A DNA stretch of 64,000 bases from Scandinavium goeteborgense (GCF_003935895.2 NZ_CP054058.1:4197177-4261176); one strand, 5' to 3'; shown: positions 6,908 to 17,216, counted from the stretch's first letter. Numbers and translations: made by a program. Notes: generated by a model not told the origin, from the letters alone.

Positions 6908-9199
6908 TCACGGGTTAATACCGTTATGAGCCTGCCTCAGCGCCTGTGCCAGCTGCGCTCGGGTAAACGGTTTGCGCAGCAGTTCGACGTCCGGCAGCTG
7001 CGGGTTGTGCGCCGGACGTAAATCCTGGCCGCTGATCAACAGCACCGCCACCTGCGGATGGTGCTTACGGGCGTGATTAACCACCTCCACCCCGCTGAGC
7101 CTGCCCGGCAGCATCAAATCACTGACCAGCATCGCGATATCCTCGGATGCATCCAGCATCGCAATCGCCTGTTCGCCACGGCTCGCCTCCAGCGTCAGCC
7201 AGCCCAGTTGGTGCAGCTGTTCGCAGAGAGTCTGGCGCACGTCGGCTTCGTCTTCCAGCACCAGCGCCAGCCGTTCGGTGGACATTTCATCGTCGACCAC
7301 GTTTTCATTCGCACGCTCGACGGCCGGCAAAATTGAACGCGGTAGCTGTAACCGGACGGTGGTGCCCTGTCCCGGCGCACTTTCGATTTCTACCCGCCCG
7401 CCGGACTGGCGCACAAAACCGTACACCATCGACAGGCCCAACCCGGAGCCGCTGCCGGTCTGTTTGGTGGTGAAGAACGGTTCGAACACCTGGGCTTTTA
7501 TCGCCTGCGACATGCCGCTCCCGTGGTCGATCACCTCCAGCGCCACCATGTCCTGTTTGCGCCCGTCGCTGCGGTTCACACGCTGATTCCAGGTGCGGAT
7601 TTTGATGACACCCGCCTGGCCTTCCATCGCATCGCGGGCGTTCATCACCATGTTAATGATGGCATTTTCGAGCTGCCCGACGTCTATCCACGCCGACCAT
7701 GCCGGGGTTTGCGCCTCAATTTCTAGCGTCAGCGTGGCAGGCAGCGAGTGGCGCATCAGTTCGCCGAGATTTTCCAGCAGCCCTTTCATCTCCACCGCAT
7801 GCGGGTGCAGCGACTGTTTGCGCGAGAACGCCAGCAGGCGCTGAGTCAGCAGCGCCCCGCGCTCGGCGGCCTGCAACGCTCGGGAAATACGCGGCGCATC
7901 GACCTCATTCGGTTTGACCAGTTCGAGACTGCCGATAATCACCGCCAGCAGGTTGTTGAAATCATGGGCCAGACCGCCCGTTAGCTGTCCGACGGCTTTC
8001 ATTTTCTGGCTGTGCAGCAGCGCTTCTTCCAGCCCCTGCCGCTCGATTCGACCGGTTTCCAGCTGCGTGGTGTTTTCCTTCAACAACCGGGTGGTGTGCT
8101 CCAGCGTCGATTTATTGCGGGCAAAAACGCTGAACGCACGGGCGAGTTCCCCCAGCTCATCGCGTCGCTGCAAGGCGGGAACCGAGACGTCTTGTTCCCC
8201 ATGCGCCAGCCGCGACATCGCATCAGAAATCGCGGTCAGGTTCGAACCCAGATTGCGATAGATATACCAGCCCGCAAAGCCCGTTATCACCAGCGCCAGC
8301 AGGGCGAAGCCAAGAATTAAATCGATAATCGACCCCAGTTCGCGATGACTTTGCGCCACCCGCTGTTCGGACGCCTGCGCCACCTGCGCCACGTACTGGT
8401 TAATGTCGCCGTTGAGGATCGCCACCAGCGCCTTGATGTGGAACATGTACCAGCTGATCGCCAAATCGCTTTGTTCAAGATGCTGGGAAAGCGGGGCGAG
8501 TTTACGCAGTTCTGCATTGAAATCCGGCAATATGAAGGCGATTGTCGAGTCTGCGCTTTCCGTTGGAATGGCATGCATCACGCCATCAATCTGACGCACT
8601 GTCGAGCGCGGGGTCGGCGTTTCGATCGCCGCGGTAATCAGCCGGTCCATTTCCATCAGCAAACGCCCGTCCAGCGAGCCTTCGCCCTGCCGCCGGTTAA
8701 TCTCCTGCAAATGACGCAGGTAGCTCTGATTTTGATACAGCGAGCTGAGCAGCGCATTGCGTTCCAGATGGCGTTGCTGCCCGCGCTGCAACATGCCCGC
8801 CACGCTTTGCTGGAGTTCATTACTGCGCTGGATAATGCGTTGCACCAGTTCCGGTTCACGCTGTGCCAGCGGCGCGGTAGCCAATTGATCGAGCGAATGT
8901 TTCAGCGCCTTTTGCGTGGCCTGCAGGCGCTCCGCTTCGCCTTTGTATTCCAGCGCGCCGACGACCTGCGACAGCCGGACCGCGGCGGTGGCGACGTTGG
9001 CGGTGTCACGCGCCAGATTCATACTGCCGGTCATGTCGTCGAAGGTTTGCTGCTGCACCTGCTCCTGGATTTGGCTCGCATGACGAAAACCGAGCACCGC
9101 CGCTGCGCACACCATTAGCGTGACCGCCACCACCAGCAGATTGAAAAACAGCAGGCGGCCGCGGGCACTGGCGAAAAACGAGGGACGGCGTAGGGGCAT
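6908..9199 (-). CDS. Hybrid sensor histidine kinase of the lyxose island
   Basis: The 763-residue protein has a first membrane helix at about 16-38 and a long helical periplasmic sensor (about 39-290). A second helix (about 291-314) is followed by a HAMP linker. The HisKA H-box GGLAHDFNN places the phosphorylated His at 412. The ATPase domain has the N-box (NMVMNARDA, Asn520) and the G-box [10 protein letters not shown]-terminal receiver domain has its acidic pocket at 649-651, phospho-acceptor Asp694 and Lys743. No HPt domain is visible. It is divergent from the ABC importer, and its likely partner is the OmpR-type regulator at 15564-16325. I infer that it senses the sugar, or the sugar-loaded binding protein, in the periplasm. 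Confidence 0.88.
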   Translation of the reverse strand: MPLRRPSFFASARGRLLFFNLLVVAVTLMVCAAAVLGFRHASQIQEQVQQQTFDDMTGSMNLARDTANVATAAVRLSQVVGALEYKGEAERLQATQKALKHSLDQLATAPLAQREPELVQRIIQRSNELQQSVAGMLQRGQQRHLERNALLSSLYQNQSYLRHLQEINRRQGEGSLDGRLLMEMDRLITAAIETPTPRSTVRQIDGVMHAIPTESADSTIAFILPDFNAELRKLAPLSQHLEQSDLAISWYMFHIKALVAILNGDINQYVAQVAQASEQRVAQSHRELGSIIDLILGFALLALVITGFAGWYIYRNLGSNLTAISDAMSRLAHGEQDVSVPALQRRDELGELARAFSVFARNKSTLEHTTRLLKENTTQLETGRIERQGLEEALLHSQKMKAVGQLTGGLAHDFNNLLAVIIGSLELVKPNEVDAPRISRALQAAERGALLTQRLLAFSRKQSLHPHAVEMKGLLENLGELMRHSLPATLTLEIEAQTPAWSAWIDVGQLENAIINMVMNARDAMEGQAGVIKIRTWNQRVNRSDGRKQDMVALEVIDHGSGMSQAIKAQVFEPFFTTKQTGSGSGLGLSMVYGFVRQSGGRVEIESAPGQGTTVRLQLPRSILPAVERANENVVDDEMSTERLALVLEDEADVRQTLCEQLHQLGWLTLEASRGEQAIAMLDASEDIAMLVSDLMLPGRLSGVEVVNHARKHHPQVAVLLISGQDLRPAHNPQLPDVELLRKPFTRAQLAQALRQAHNGINP

Positions 9200-9376
9200 A
9201 GTGACTCCGGCGGTTGTGTGCTTCCCCTCAGACTGTACGAGCTGGCCGGGGTGAGTGGGAAAACGGTGAGGAGAATCGAATTTCCAACACTATGACAAAT
9301 ATGAACGGCCTCTGACATTTTGCATTTACTTTCCTGTGATGGACTGCTGATATCGAAAACCCTCAGGAGTGTAGCC

Positions 9377-10897
9377 ATGAGTCAGACGCCGGTGCTGGAG
9401 ATGCGCAACATCGCCAAGGCCTTTGGCAAGTTTTATGCGCTGAAAGGGGTCGACCTGACGGTCTTTCCCGGCGAAATCCACGCGTTAATGGGGGAAAACG
9501 GCGCCGGAAAAAGCACGCTGATGAAAATTCTCGCGGGCGCCTACACCGCCACCAGCGGTGAGATCCTGATTGACGGCAAACCCCATGCGATCAAAGGCCC
9601 GAAAGACGCCCTGGCCGCAGGCATTACCCTGATTTATCAGGAGATGCAGCTCGCACCCAATCTCACCGTCGCTGAAAACATATTCCTCGGGAGCGAGTTA
9701 TCGCGCGGCGGCCTGGTACAGCGCAAAACCATGGTGCTTCATGCGCAGGAAGTGATTAACCGCCTCGGGGCGCAGTTCAAAGCCACCGATCGGGTGATGA
9801 AGCTCACCATCGCCGAGCAGCAGCAGGTCGAAATCGCCCGCGCGCTGCACCGTAACAGCCGCATTCTGGTGATGGATGAACCCACCGCCGCCCTCTCCTC
9901 TCGTGAAACCCAGCGCCTGTTTGAACTGATCCTGCGCCTGCGCGACGAAGGAATGGCGATTATCTACATCAGCCATCGGATGGCGGAAGTGTATGAACTG
10001 TCCGACCGCGTCAGCGTGCTGCGCGACGGGCAGTACGTCGGCAGCCTGACCCGCGACAAGCTCAACGCCTCCGAACTGGTGCGGATGATGGTCGGCCGCC
10101 CGTTAAGCGATTTGTTCAACAAAGAGCGCGATATCCCGCACGGCCAACCGCGTCTGAATGTTCACCACCTGACCGACGGCGGCAAAGTGCAGCCGTGCAG
10201 CCTGCTGGTGCGTTCGGGCGAAATCGTCGGGCTGGCGGGGCTGGTCGGGGCCGGGCGTTCCGAGCTGGCGCAGCTGATTTTCGGCGTGCGAAAGGCCACC
10301 GGCGGCGTGATTGAAGTCGACGGCGAACCGGTGCTGATTCATTCCCCACGGGAAGCCATTGATTTAGGCATCGGTTTTTTAACGGAAAACCGCAAAGAAC
10401 AGGGCCTGTTTCTCGAACTGGCGGCGCAGGAAAACATCACCATGGCGACGCTGGAGCGCGACTCGCACTACGGAATGCTCGACCGCAAAAAAGCCCAGAC
10501 CATTTCTGACGATGCCATCAAGCTGCTGAATATTCGCGTGCCGCATGCACAGGTGCGCGCGGGCGGTTTATCCGGTGGCAATCAGCAAAAACTGCTGATT
10601 TCCCGCTGGGTGTCGATTGGCCCGCGCATTCTGATCCTCGATGAACCCACGCGCGGCGTGGACGTGGGGGCCAAAAGTGAAATTTATCGCATCATGAATC
10701 AGATGGCGCGCCAGGGCGTGGCGATCCTGATGATTTCCAGTGAATTGCCAGAAATCGTCGGCATGAGCGACCGGGTCTACGTGATGCGCGAAGGCAGCAT
10801 TGCCGGGGAGCTGCTGGAGCATGACATCACCCAGGAAAATATTATGACGCTGGCGACCGGCGTCAACGAATCCCATCACCAGGCGGTGCAACCATGA
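9377..10897 (+). CDS. Sugar ABC transporter ATPase (RbsA/AlsA family, two ABC domains)
   Basis: The start at 9377 follows a CAGGAGT ribosome binding site and gives 506 residues, usual for the RbsA family. There are two fused nucleotide-binding domains. The first has Walker [10 protein letters not shown] and Walker [12 protein letters not shown]. The second has the degenerate [10 protein letters not shown]-loop, signature LSGGNQQK and [10 protein letters not shown]. The protein powers import of a monosaccharide, most likely a pentose given the D-lyxose isomerase downstream. Its TGA overlaps the permease ATG. Divergent transcription from the kinase gene leaves 177 bp (9200-9376) for both promoters. 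Confidence 0.93.
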   Translation: MSQTPVLEMRNIAKAFGKFYALKGVDLTVFPGEIHALMGENGAGKSTLMKILAGAYTATSGEILIDGKPHAIKGPKDALAAGITLIYQEMQLAPNLTVAENIFLGSELSRGGLVQRKTMVLHAQEVINRLGAQFKATDRVMKLTIAEQQQVEIARALHRNSRILVMDEPTAALSSRETQRLFELILRLRDEGMAIIYISHRMAEVYELSDRVSVLRDGQYVGSLTRDKLNASELVRMMVGRPLSDLFNKERDIPHGQPRLNVHHLTDGGKVQPCSLLVRSGEIVGLAGLVGAGRSELAQLIFGVRKATGGVIEVDGEPVLIHSPREAIDLGIGFLTENRKEQGLFLELAAQENITMATLERDSHYGMLDRKKAQTISDDAIKLLNIRVPHAQVRAGGLSGGNQQKLLISRWVSIGPRILILDEPTRGVDVGAKSEIYRIMNQMARQGVAILMISSELPEIVGMSDRVYVMREGSIAGELLEHDITQENIMTLATGVNESHHQAVQP

Positions 10898-11901
10898 CCA
10901 CGCAAAAAGAACATTCCGTGCCCTCGCCGCAGCAAGTTGCTAAGGCGTCCGCCCGAAAAATGCTGATGGGCGATCTGATGCAAACCGTGGGGATCTTGCC
11001 GATCCTGATCTTAATTGTGGCGGTATTTGGTTTTATCACGCCGAACTTCTTCACCGAAAGCAATCTACTGAACATTACCCGCCAGGCGTCGATCAACATC
11101 GTGCTGGCGGCGGGGATGACGTTCATCATTTTGACCGGCGGGATCGACCTTTCCGTCGGCTCGATTCTTGGCACCACGGCGGTGGCGGCGATGGTGGTAT
11201 CGCTCATACCTGAATTCGCTCTGCTGTCCATTCCGGCGGCGCTGATGCTTGGGCTGATCCTTGGGCTGTTCAACGGTGCGCTGGTGGCGTTTGCCGGACT
11301 ACCGCCCTTTATCGTCACGCTCGGCACCTATACGGCGCTACGCGGCGCGGCGTACTTACTGGCCGACGGCACCACGGTCATTAACTCCGACATCAGTTTT
11401 GAATGGATAGGCAACAACTACCTCGGGCCGATCCCTTGGCTGGTGGTGATTGCGCTGGCGGTGATCGCGGTGTGCTGGTTCATTCTGCGCCGTACCACGC
11501 TCGGGGTTCATATCTACGCGGTCGGCGGCAATATGCAGGCAGCGCGCCTGACCGGCATCAAAGTGTGGCTGGTGTTGCTGTTCGTGTACGGCATGAGCGG
11601 CCTGCTGTCGGGGCTTGGCGGAGTGATGAGCGCTTCGCGGCTGTACAGTGCCAACGGCAACCTCGGCATGGGCTATGAGCTGGACGCCATCGCCGCCGTT
11701 ATCCTCGGCGGAACAAGCTTCGTCGGCGGCATCGGCACCATCACCGGGACGCTGGTGGGGGCGCTGATCATCGCCACCCTCAACAACGGCATGACGCTGA
11801 TGGGCGTCTCCTATTTCTGGCAACTGGTGATCAAAGGGGCGGTGATCATCATTGCGGTTCTGATCGACAAATACCGTACCCGACACCATCAAAGTGCATA
11901 A
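10894..11901 (+). CDS. Sugar ABC transporter permease (RbsC family)
   Basis: The 335-residue protein has a cytoplasmic N-terminus of about 35 residues and then eight to ten hydrophobic helices. The RbsC-type coupling region is recognisable in [17 protein letters not shown], and the conserved [12 protein letters not shown] and [14 protein letters not shown] blocks are present. It forms the membrane channel, probably as a homodimer, of the importer encoded by its neighbours. It overlaps the ATPase gene by 4 bp and is followed 30 bp later by the binding protein gene. Confidence 0.93.
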   Translation: MTTQKEHSVPSPQQVAKASARKMLMGDLMQTVGILPILILIVAVFGFITPNFFTESNLLNITRQASINIVLAAGMTFIILTGGIDLSVGSILGTTAVAAMVVSLIPEFALLSIPAALMLGLILGLFNGALVAFAGLPPFIVTLGTYTALRGAAYLLADGTTVINSDISFEWIGNNYLGPIPWLVVIALAVIAVCWFILRRTTLGVHIYAVGGNMQAARLTGIKVWLVLLFVYGMSGLLSGLGGVMSASRLYSANGNLGMGYELDAIAAVILGGTSFVGGIGTITGTLVGALIIATLNNGMTLMGVSYFWQLVIKGAVIIIAVLIDKYRTRHHQSA

Positions 11902-11931
11902 CAACAACATCTTACCTGTGAGGAAAACAAC

Positions 11932-12873
11932 ATGCGTTTGAAGCCAATCGCCATTGCACTCTGTGCTGGCACCCTGCTCGCCGCCGCGCCGTTTGTGCAG
12001 GCAAAAGAGCTGAAATCTATCGGCGTGACGGTGGGCGATCTCGCCAACCCGTTCTTCGTGCAAATCACCAAAGGCGCAGAGCTGGAAGCCCGTAAACTCG
12101 CCGGAGATAACGTCAAAGTGACGCTGGTTTCCAGCGGCTACGATCTGGGCCAGCAGGTCTCGCAGATTGATAACTTTATCGCCGCTAAGGTCGATATGAT
12201 TATCCTCAACGCCGCCGATTCGAAGGGCATTGGCCCGGCGGTTAAACGGGCGAAAGAGGCCGGCATTGTGGTGGTGGCGGTTGACGTGGCAGCCGTTGGG
12301 GCCGATGCGACCATTACATCCGATAACACCCAGGCGGGTGCGATGGCCTGTAAATACATCACCGACCGCCTGAACGGTAAAGGCAACGTGGTTATCATCA
12401 ACGGACCGCCGGTATCAGCGGTGCAAAACCGCGTCGAAGGCTGTCAGTCAGAATTCAAAAAACATCCGGATATCAAAGTGCTGTCTGACAACCAGAACGC
12501 CAAAGGCAGTCGCGAAGGCGGGCTGGAAGTGATGACGTCGCTGCTGGCGGCGAATCCGAAGATCGACGGGGTATTTGCGATTAACGATCCGACGGCGATC
12601 GGTGCCGATCTGGCCGCAAAACAGGCGCAACGTAAAGAGTTCTTTATCGTTGGCGTGGATGGTTCGCCGGATGGGGAAGAAGCGCTGAAGCGCCAAAATT
12701 CGCTGTTTGTCGCGACGCCAGCGCAGGACCCGCAGGTCATGGCGGCGAAAGCGGTGGAGATTGGTTATGACATTTTGCAGGGCAAACCCGCGCCTACCGC
12801 GCCGGTGCTGATCCCGGTGACGATGATCGACAAGAAAAGTGTCGGGTCATATAAGGGATGGACGGTTAAGTAA
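11932..12873 (+). CDS. Periplasmic sugar-binding protein (RbsB-like)
   Basis: The 313-residue precursor has a signal peptide cleaved after VQA. The mature protein has the type I periplasmic binding fold: GVTVGDLANPFFVQITKGAE at the start, DMIILNAADSKGI, VVVAVDVAAVGADATITSDN, and the hinge and C-terminal lobe VFAINDPTAIGADLAA and FIVGVDGSPDGEEAL. It resembles ribose- and allose-binding proteins. D-lyxose or another pentose is the likely ligand by context. TGAGGAAAACAAC precedes the ATG. A REP element follows the gene. Confidence 0.92.
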   Translation: MRLKPIAIALCAGTLLAAAPFVQAKELKSIGVTVGDLANPFFVQITKGAELEARKLAGDNVKVTLVSSGYDLGQQVSQIDNFIAAKVDMIILNAADSKGIGPAVKRAKEAGIVVVAVDVAAVGADATITSDNTQAGAMACKYITDRLNGKGNVVIINGPPVSAVQNRVEGCQSEFKKHPDIKVLSDNQNAKGSREGGLEVMTSLLAANPKIDGVFAINDPTAIGADLAAKQAQRKEFFIVGVDGSPDGEEALKRQNSLFVATPAQDPQVMAAKAVEIGYDILQGKPAPTAPVLIPVTMIDKKSVGSYKGWTVK

Positions 12874-12892
12874 GATTTGTGCGCAAGAAAGT

Positions 12893-12960
12893 GCCTGATG
12901 GCGCTACGCTTATCAGGCCTACAGGAATTGTAGGTCGGGTAAGCGAAGCGCCACCCGACA
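12893..12960. repeat. REP/BIME element inside the lyxose operon
   Basis: Two REP units in opposite orientation are seen at 12893-12922 (gcctgatggcgctacgctta then tcaggcctac) and about 12930-12960. They lie between the binding protein gene and the isomerase gene. Such elements often protect upstream mRNA from 3' exonucleases and could lower expression of the enzymes relative to the transporter. Confidence 0.85.
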
Positions 12961-12993
12961 ATGAGGCCGCAACGTCTCCTTTTTGGAGGTGAA

Positions 12994-13680
12994 ATGAAAC
13001 GCTCCGACATTAACAACATACTCGGCCTGACGCGGCAATTTTTCTCCTTGCATGACGTGCATCTCCCGCCGTTCGCCAGCTTCCCTCCGACGCAATGGCA
13101 GCAGCTCGACCCCGATACCTGGCACGAAGTGTTTGCCCTCAAACTCGGCTGGGACGTCACTAGCTTTGGCGGCAACAATTTCGCGGCCCAAGGGCTGACT
13201 CTGTTTACCCTCCGCAATGGCTCACCTAACGGGATGCCCTACGAAAAGAGCTATGCTGAAAAAATCATGCACGTGCGCGACGGGCAGGTGACACCAATGC
13301 ATTTTCACTGGCGCAAGCGGGAAGACATTATCAATCGCGGCGGCGGCAATCTGATTGTCGAACTGTGGAACGCCGACGCCCTTGAGCAAACAGAAAATAG
13401 CGACGTGACGGTGACGCTCGACGGCTGTCGACAAACCCACGCCGCAGGCAGCCAGCTACGCTTAGCGCCGGGCGAAAGCATTTGCCTGACGCCGGGGCTG
13501 TATCACAGCTTCTGGGGTGAACCCGGTTTTGGCGACGTGCTGGTGGGCGAAGTGTCGACGGTGAACGATGACGAACACGATAACCACTTCCTGACGCCCC
13601 TCGACCGCTATAACAACATTGAAGAAGACGAGCCGGCCCATCTGGTGCTGTGCAATGAATACCGTCTGTTTCGCCGCTAA
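12994..13680 (+). CDS. D-lyxose isomerase (D-lyxose ketol-isomerase)
   Basis: The start at 12994 has TTTTTGGAGGTGAA before it; the longer open frame from 12961 lacks a ribosome binding site. The 228-residue cupin-fold enzyme matches the E. coli O157:H7 D-lyxose isomerase (Z5688) as I remember it. The metal ligands sit at the same numbers: His103 and His105 (PMHFHW), Glu110 (KRED) and His171 (GLYHSFWGE). It converts D-lyxose to D-xylulose with a divalent metal, usually manganese, and some relatives also use D-mannose. It heads the catabolic half of the operon and is followed by the aldolase and kinase genes. Confidence 0.92.
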   Translation: MKRSDINNILGLTRQFFSLHDVHLPPFASFPPTQWQQLDPDTWHEVFALKLGWDVTSFGGNNFAAQGLTLFTLRNGSPNGMPYEKSYAEKIMHVRDGQVTPMHFHWRKREDIINRGGGNLIVELWNADALEQTENSDVTVTLDGCRQTHAAGSQLRLAPGESICLTPGLYHSFWGEPGFGDVLVGEVSTVNDDEHDNHFLTPLDRYNNIEEDEPAHLVLCNEYRLFRR

Positions 13681-13691
13681 AGGAGAACGCT

Positions 13692-14552
13692 ATGCCGATG
13701 ATTTCTCTTGCCGAAGGACTGGCCCACGCCCGGGAACACCGCTATGCGCTGGGCGCGTTTAACGTGCTCGATTCGCACTTCCTGCGGGCGCTGTTTGCCG
13801 CCGCCGAACAGGAACGCTCGCCGTTCATCATCAATATTGCCGAGGTGCATTTTAAATATCTGTCGCTGGAATCGCTGGTGGAGGCGGTGCGTTTTGAGGC
13901 CGCACGGCACGACATTCCGGTGGTGCTGAATCTCGATCACGGTCTGCATTTTGAGGCGGTAGTACGCGCCCTGCGCCTCGGTTTCAGCTCGGTCATGTTT
14001 GACGGCTCGACCCTCGACTACGACGAAAACATCCGCCAGACCCGCGAAGTGGTGAAGATGTGTCATGCGGTGGGCGTTTCAGTGGAAGCGGAACTCGGCG
14101 CGGTTGGCGGCGATGAAGGCGGTGCGTTGTACGGTCACGCCGATGAAGCCTTTTTCACCGACCCGGATCTGGCCCGCGAGTTTGTCGACAGAACCGGCAT
14201 TGATGCGTTAGCCGTCGCCATCGGCAACGCGCATGGCAAATACAAAGGCGAGCCAAAACTCGATTTCGCGCGCCTCGACGCCATTCGCCAGCAAACGGGC
14301 TTACCGCTGGTGCTGCACGGCGGATCGGGCATTAGCGATGCGGATTTCCGTCGCGCCATTGAACTCGGTATCCACAAAATCAATTTCTACACCGGCATGT
14401 CGCAGGCGGCGCTGGGCGCGGTTGAGCAGCGCATGGCACAGCGTCAGCCGATTTACGATGAGTTTGCCGAGCTGCTGCTGGGCATCGAAACCGCCATTAC
14501 CGATACCGTCGCCGAACAGATGCGGATTTTCGGCAGCGCGGGGAAAGTGTAA
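13692..14552 (+). CDS. Class II ketose-phosphate aldolase (GatY/KbaY/Fba family)
   Basis: The 286-residue protein begins MPMISLAEGLAHAREHRYAL and has all metal ligands of the family: His83 (LDHG, with Asp82 as the catalytic acid), His181 (GNAHGKYKG) and His209 (LHGGSGI). Glu134 lies in VEAELGAVGG. These enzymes cleave fructose- or tagatose-bisphosphate, or related ketose 1-phosphates, to dihydroxyacetone phosphate plus an aldehyde. Here the likely substrate is a 1-phosphorylated ketose made by the neighbouring kinase, for example D-xylulose 1-phosphate. That is inference. AAAGGAGAACGCT is the ribosome binding site. Its TAA overlaps the kinase ATG. Confidence 0.9.
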   Translation: MPMISLAEGLAHAREHRYALGAFNVLDSHFLRALFAAAEQERSPFIINIAEVHFKYLSLESLVEAVRFEAARHDIPVVLNLDHGLHFEAVVRALRLGFSSVMFDGSTLDYDENIRQTREVVKMCHAVGVSVEAELGAVGGDEGGALYGHADEAFFTDPDLAREFVDRTGIDALAVAIGNAHGKYKGEPKLDFARLDAIRQQTGLPLVLHGGSGISDADFRRAIELGIHKINFYTGMSQAALGAVEQRMAQRQPIYDEFAELLLGIETAITDTVAEQMRIFGSAGKV

Positions 14553-15559
14553 TGGAACGCCAGGGCATTATTGCCGCCGGAAATATGCTGGTCGATCACG
14601 TGCACCGCATCGTGCAGTGGCCGGAGCGCGGCTGGCTGGCGGAGATCACTCATAGCGAACGCTCCACCGGCGGCGCGCCGCTGAACGTGCTGCTGACGCT
14701 GGCGAAAATGCGCAGCCATATGCCGTTGCAGGCGGTGGGGTTAGTTGGCGAAGACACGGACGGCGATTACATCATGGCGATGCTCGACCAGTATCACGTC
14801 AATCGTCAGCACGTGCAGCGCACCTCATTTGCTCCGACATCGATGTCGCAGGTGATGACCGATCCCGACGGGCAGCGCACTTTTTTCCATTCTCCCGGCG
14901 CCAACCGGCTGTTGGATCTTCCGGCCTTTGATCGGCTGGAAGGATCGATGAAGATCTTCCATCTCGGCTATTTGTTACTGCTCGACAGCCTGGATCTGGC
15001 CGATAAAGAGTACGGCACGCGGGCCGCGCGGCTGTTGGCGCAGATGCGCGAGAAAGGCTACGAAACGTCGCTGGATTTGGTGTCACGCAAAGGCGACCCG
15101 CGCTATCAGCCGCTGGTGCGTCCGGCGCTGGCGTATCTCGATTACCTGGTGATTAACGAACTGGAAGCCGGGGAGTTTAGCGAGCTGCCGATCCGCATCG
15201 AAAACGGGGAGCCCATCATCGACAACATCGCCCAGGCGGCGGCGCTACTGCTGGCGGCGGGCGTGAAAAAGCGGGTGGTTATCCACTGCCCGGAAGGCGC
15301 GTGGTGCGAAGCGCCCGGCCAGCCAGGCGAATGGGTGCCGTCCTGGCAGCTGGCGCAAAACGAGATTATCGGCAGCGTCGGCGCAGGCGATGCCTTTTGC
15401 GCCGGGTTCCTGTACGGCTGTCACGAAGGCTGGACGCTGCGGAAAAGCGTGCTCCTGGCCCACGCCTGCGCGCGCGCCAGCCTGCTGTGCGCCAATGCGA
15501 TTGACGGGGCGAAAAGCCTCGATGAGTTGACGCTGTTTATCAGTGAAAACAGCGTGTAA
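14552..15559 (+). CDS. PfkB-family sugar kinase
   Basis: The 335-residue protein has the ribokinase/PfkB fold. The N-terminal GGAPLNV motif near residue 40 marks the sugar-binding site. The C-terminal signature IIGSVGAGDAFCAGFLYG carries catalytic Asp280. It overlaps the aldolase stop (TAATG), so it is translationally coupled to it. In this setting it probably phosphorylates the ketose formed by the isomerase before aldol cleavage. Fructokinase- and tagatose-6-phosphate-kinase-like activity cannot be excluded by sequence alone. It converges on the response regulator gene, with 4 bp between the stops. Confidence 0.9.
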   Translation: MERQGIIAAGNMLVDHVHRIVQWPERGWLAEITHSERSTGGAPLNVLLTLAKMRSHMPLQAVGLVGEDTDGDYIMAMLDQYHVNRQHVQRTSFAPTSMSQVMTDPDGQRTFFHSPGANRLLDLPAFDRLEGSMKIFHLGYLLLLDSLDLADKEYGTRAARLLAQMREKGYETSLDLVSRKGDPRYQPLVRPALAYLDYLVINELEAGEFSELPIRIENGEPIIDNIAQAAALLLAAGVKKRVVIHCPEGAWCEAPGQPGEWVPSWQLAQNEIIGSVGAGDAFCAGFLYGCHEGWTLRKSVLLAHACARASLLCANAIDGAKSLDELTLFISENSV

Positions 15560-15563
15560 CGGG

Positions 15564-16325
15564 TCAGAATTGCCCGGCGGCGCTGTGCTTACACGGGCCT
15601 GCGGCCGCCTCTTTCACATCGGCGGCAAAGACATAGCCCAGCCCGCGCAGGGTTTTGATCAGCGTCGGCTGGTGCGGGTTGATTTCGATTTTGCGCCGCA
15701 GGCGCATGATCAGCACGTCTATCGTCCGGTCAAATACCTCGGTGCTTTCGCTGTGGGTCAGCTCCAGCAGCTGTTCCCGGCTGAGCACGCGCCGGGCGTT
15801 TTGCGCCAGCGCCAGCAGCAAACCGTATTCGCCCTGGGTCAGCACGACCGCATTTTGCGAGGGGTCGAACAGCTCGCAGCGCTCGGTGTCGAGTCGCCAG
15901 CCGTTAAAGCTGATCCCAGCGCCCTGCCCGCTGCGCACATCCCCCGCCAGCGCGCCACTGCGGCGTAATACCGCTTTCAGGCGCGCCACCACAATCCGTG
16001 GGTTAAACGGTTTGCCGATATAGTCATCGGCGCCCATTTCTAGCCCAACCACCACGTCCGACTCGCTGCCCATTCCGGTGAGCATTACCACCGGCAGCGC
16101 CGGGCGGATTTTCTGCACCTGCATTAGCACTTGCAGGCCGTTGATATCCGGCAGCATCATGTCGAGCAGCACCAGCGCGATGTCTGGCCGCTGGGCCACC
16201 GTCGCCACGCCCTGCTGGCCCAGATGGCACACCACCACGTCAAACACATGCTCGGCGAGCACATCCCGAAGGAGTTCGCAGATTGCCGTGTCGTCATCAA
16301 TCACCAGTATGACCGGTTTCATCAT
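15564..16325 (-). CDS. OmpR/PhoB-family response regulator of the lyxose island
   Basis: The start at 16325 (MMKPVILVIDDD) follows AGCAGGGGCTG. The longer open frame upstream to 16448 has no recognisable extension and is rejected. The 253-residue protein has a receiver domain with acidic residues Asp10-Asp12, phospho-acceptor Asp55 (LLDMMLP) and Lys105 (GKPF). A winged-helix domain follows (VLTQGEYGLLLAL, SREQLLEL, TIDVLIMRLRRKIE, LIKTLRGLGYVF). It is the probable partner of the hybrid kinase at the other end of the sugar operon and probably activates that operon. Confidence 0.9.
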   Translation of the reverse strand: MMKPVILVIDDDTAICELLRDVLAEHVFDVVVCHLGQQGVATVAQRPDIALVLLDMMLPDINGLQVLMQVQKIRPALPVVMLTGMGSESDVVVGLEMGADDYIGKPFNPRIVVARLKAVLRRSGALAGDVRSGQGAGISFNGWRLDTERCELFDPSQNAVVLTQGEYGLLLALAQNARRVLSREQLLELTHSESTEVFDRTIDVLIMRLRRKIEINPHQPTLIKTLRGLGYVFAADVKEAAAGPCKHSAAGQF

Positions 16326-16543
16326 CAGCCCCTGCTCTGAACGCCATGGAGTAAGTCTGGATGATTCTGGGGCGCGCTCCAGCCAATTCCAGCGCCGGGT
16401 GACGAATTTATAACCGCTGTCACATCCCGGTGGCATTCGACACGTCAAAACTGACGAGCCGCTCTTTTTTTACGCTGTTTGCCCCATTTAATTCCCTTGC
16501 GGCGCCCTTTATACTGCGGCTCCTTGCATGCGGAAGAAAAAGA

Positions 16544-17215
16544 ATGATTAAGCGCTGTGGCTGGTTATTGTTATTCCCTTTACTGGCGCATGCCGACGAA
16601 ATCGGCACCCAGTATAAAGAGCAGGCCGAAGCGGGCGACAAACGCGCCCAGTATTATCTGGCTGATACCTATTACAGCTCCGGTGATGAGCCGCATGCTC
16701 GCTATTGGGCTGAAAAAGCGGCCCAGGCCGGTGAGCCGGACGCCGTTGCGCTACTGGCGCAAATGATGATGAAAACGAGCCTGCCTAACGCGCGTAAGCT
16801 GGCCGAACAGGCGACGCTGGCGGGCAGCGCCAACGGAGAAATCACCCTCGCCCATACGCTGCTGAACACCGAGGCCGGAAAAACCGATTACCCGCGCGCC
16901 CTGTCGCTGCTGCAAAAAGCCGCGGAAGATACCGACAGCGACACCGCGGTGGATGCGCAAATGCTGCTGGGGCTGATTTACGCCAACGGCGGCGAAGTGG
17001 CGGAAGATGACGCCAAAGCCACGTACTGGTTTAAGCGCAGCTCCGCGCTGTCGCGCACCGGTTACGCCGAATACTGGGCCGGAATAATGTTCCACGAAGG
17101 GGAAAACGGCTTCATCAAGCCGAATAAACAGAAAGCGCTGAACTGGTTTAACGTCAGCTGTCTGGAAGGGTTTGATACCGGATGTGAAGAATTAGATGCA
17201 TTGAGCGGGGAGTAA
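16544..17215 (+). CDS. yjcO: Sel1-repeat protein YjcO
   Basis: The start at 16544 (GAAGAAAAAGA before ATG) gives 223 residues with a short signal peptide ending LAHA. The rest is a run of Sel1-like helical repeats (QYYLADTYYSSGDEPHARYW, DAVALLAQMM, NGEITLAHTLLNTEAG, MLLGLIYANGGEVAEDDAKA, YWAGIMFHEGENGFI). Such repeats bind other proteins. E. coli YjcO, next to gltP, has the same plan; its function is unknown. The longer open frame from 16430 would destroy the signal peptide. Confidence 0.88.
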   Translation: MIKRCGWLLLFPLLAHADEIGTQYKEQAEAGDKRAQYYLADTYYSSGDEPHARYWAEKAAQAGEPDAVALLAQMMMKTSLPNARKLAEQATLAGSANGEITLAHTLLNTEAGKTDYPRALSLLQKAAEDTDSDTAVDAQMLLGLIYANGGEVAEDDAKATYWFKRSSALSRTGYAEYWAGIMFHEGENGFIKPNKQKALNWFNVSCLEGFDTGCEELDALSGE

Positions 17216-17216
17216 C

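Noticed and set aside
8345-9118. 257-codon open frame antisense to the sensor kinase gene
   Set aside because: The kinase frame has clear domains and the reverse frame has none.
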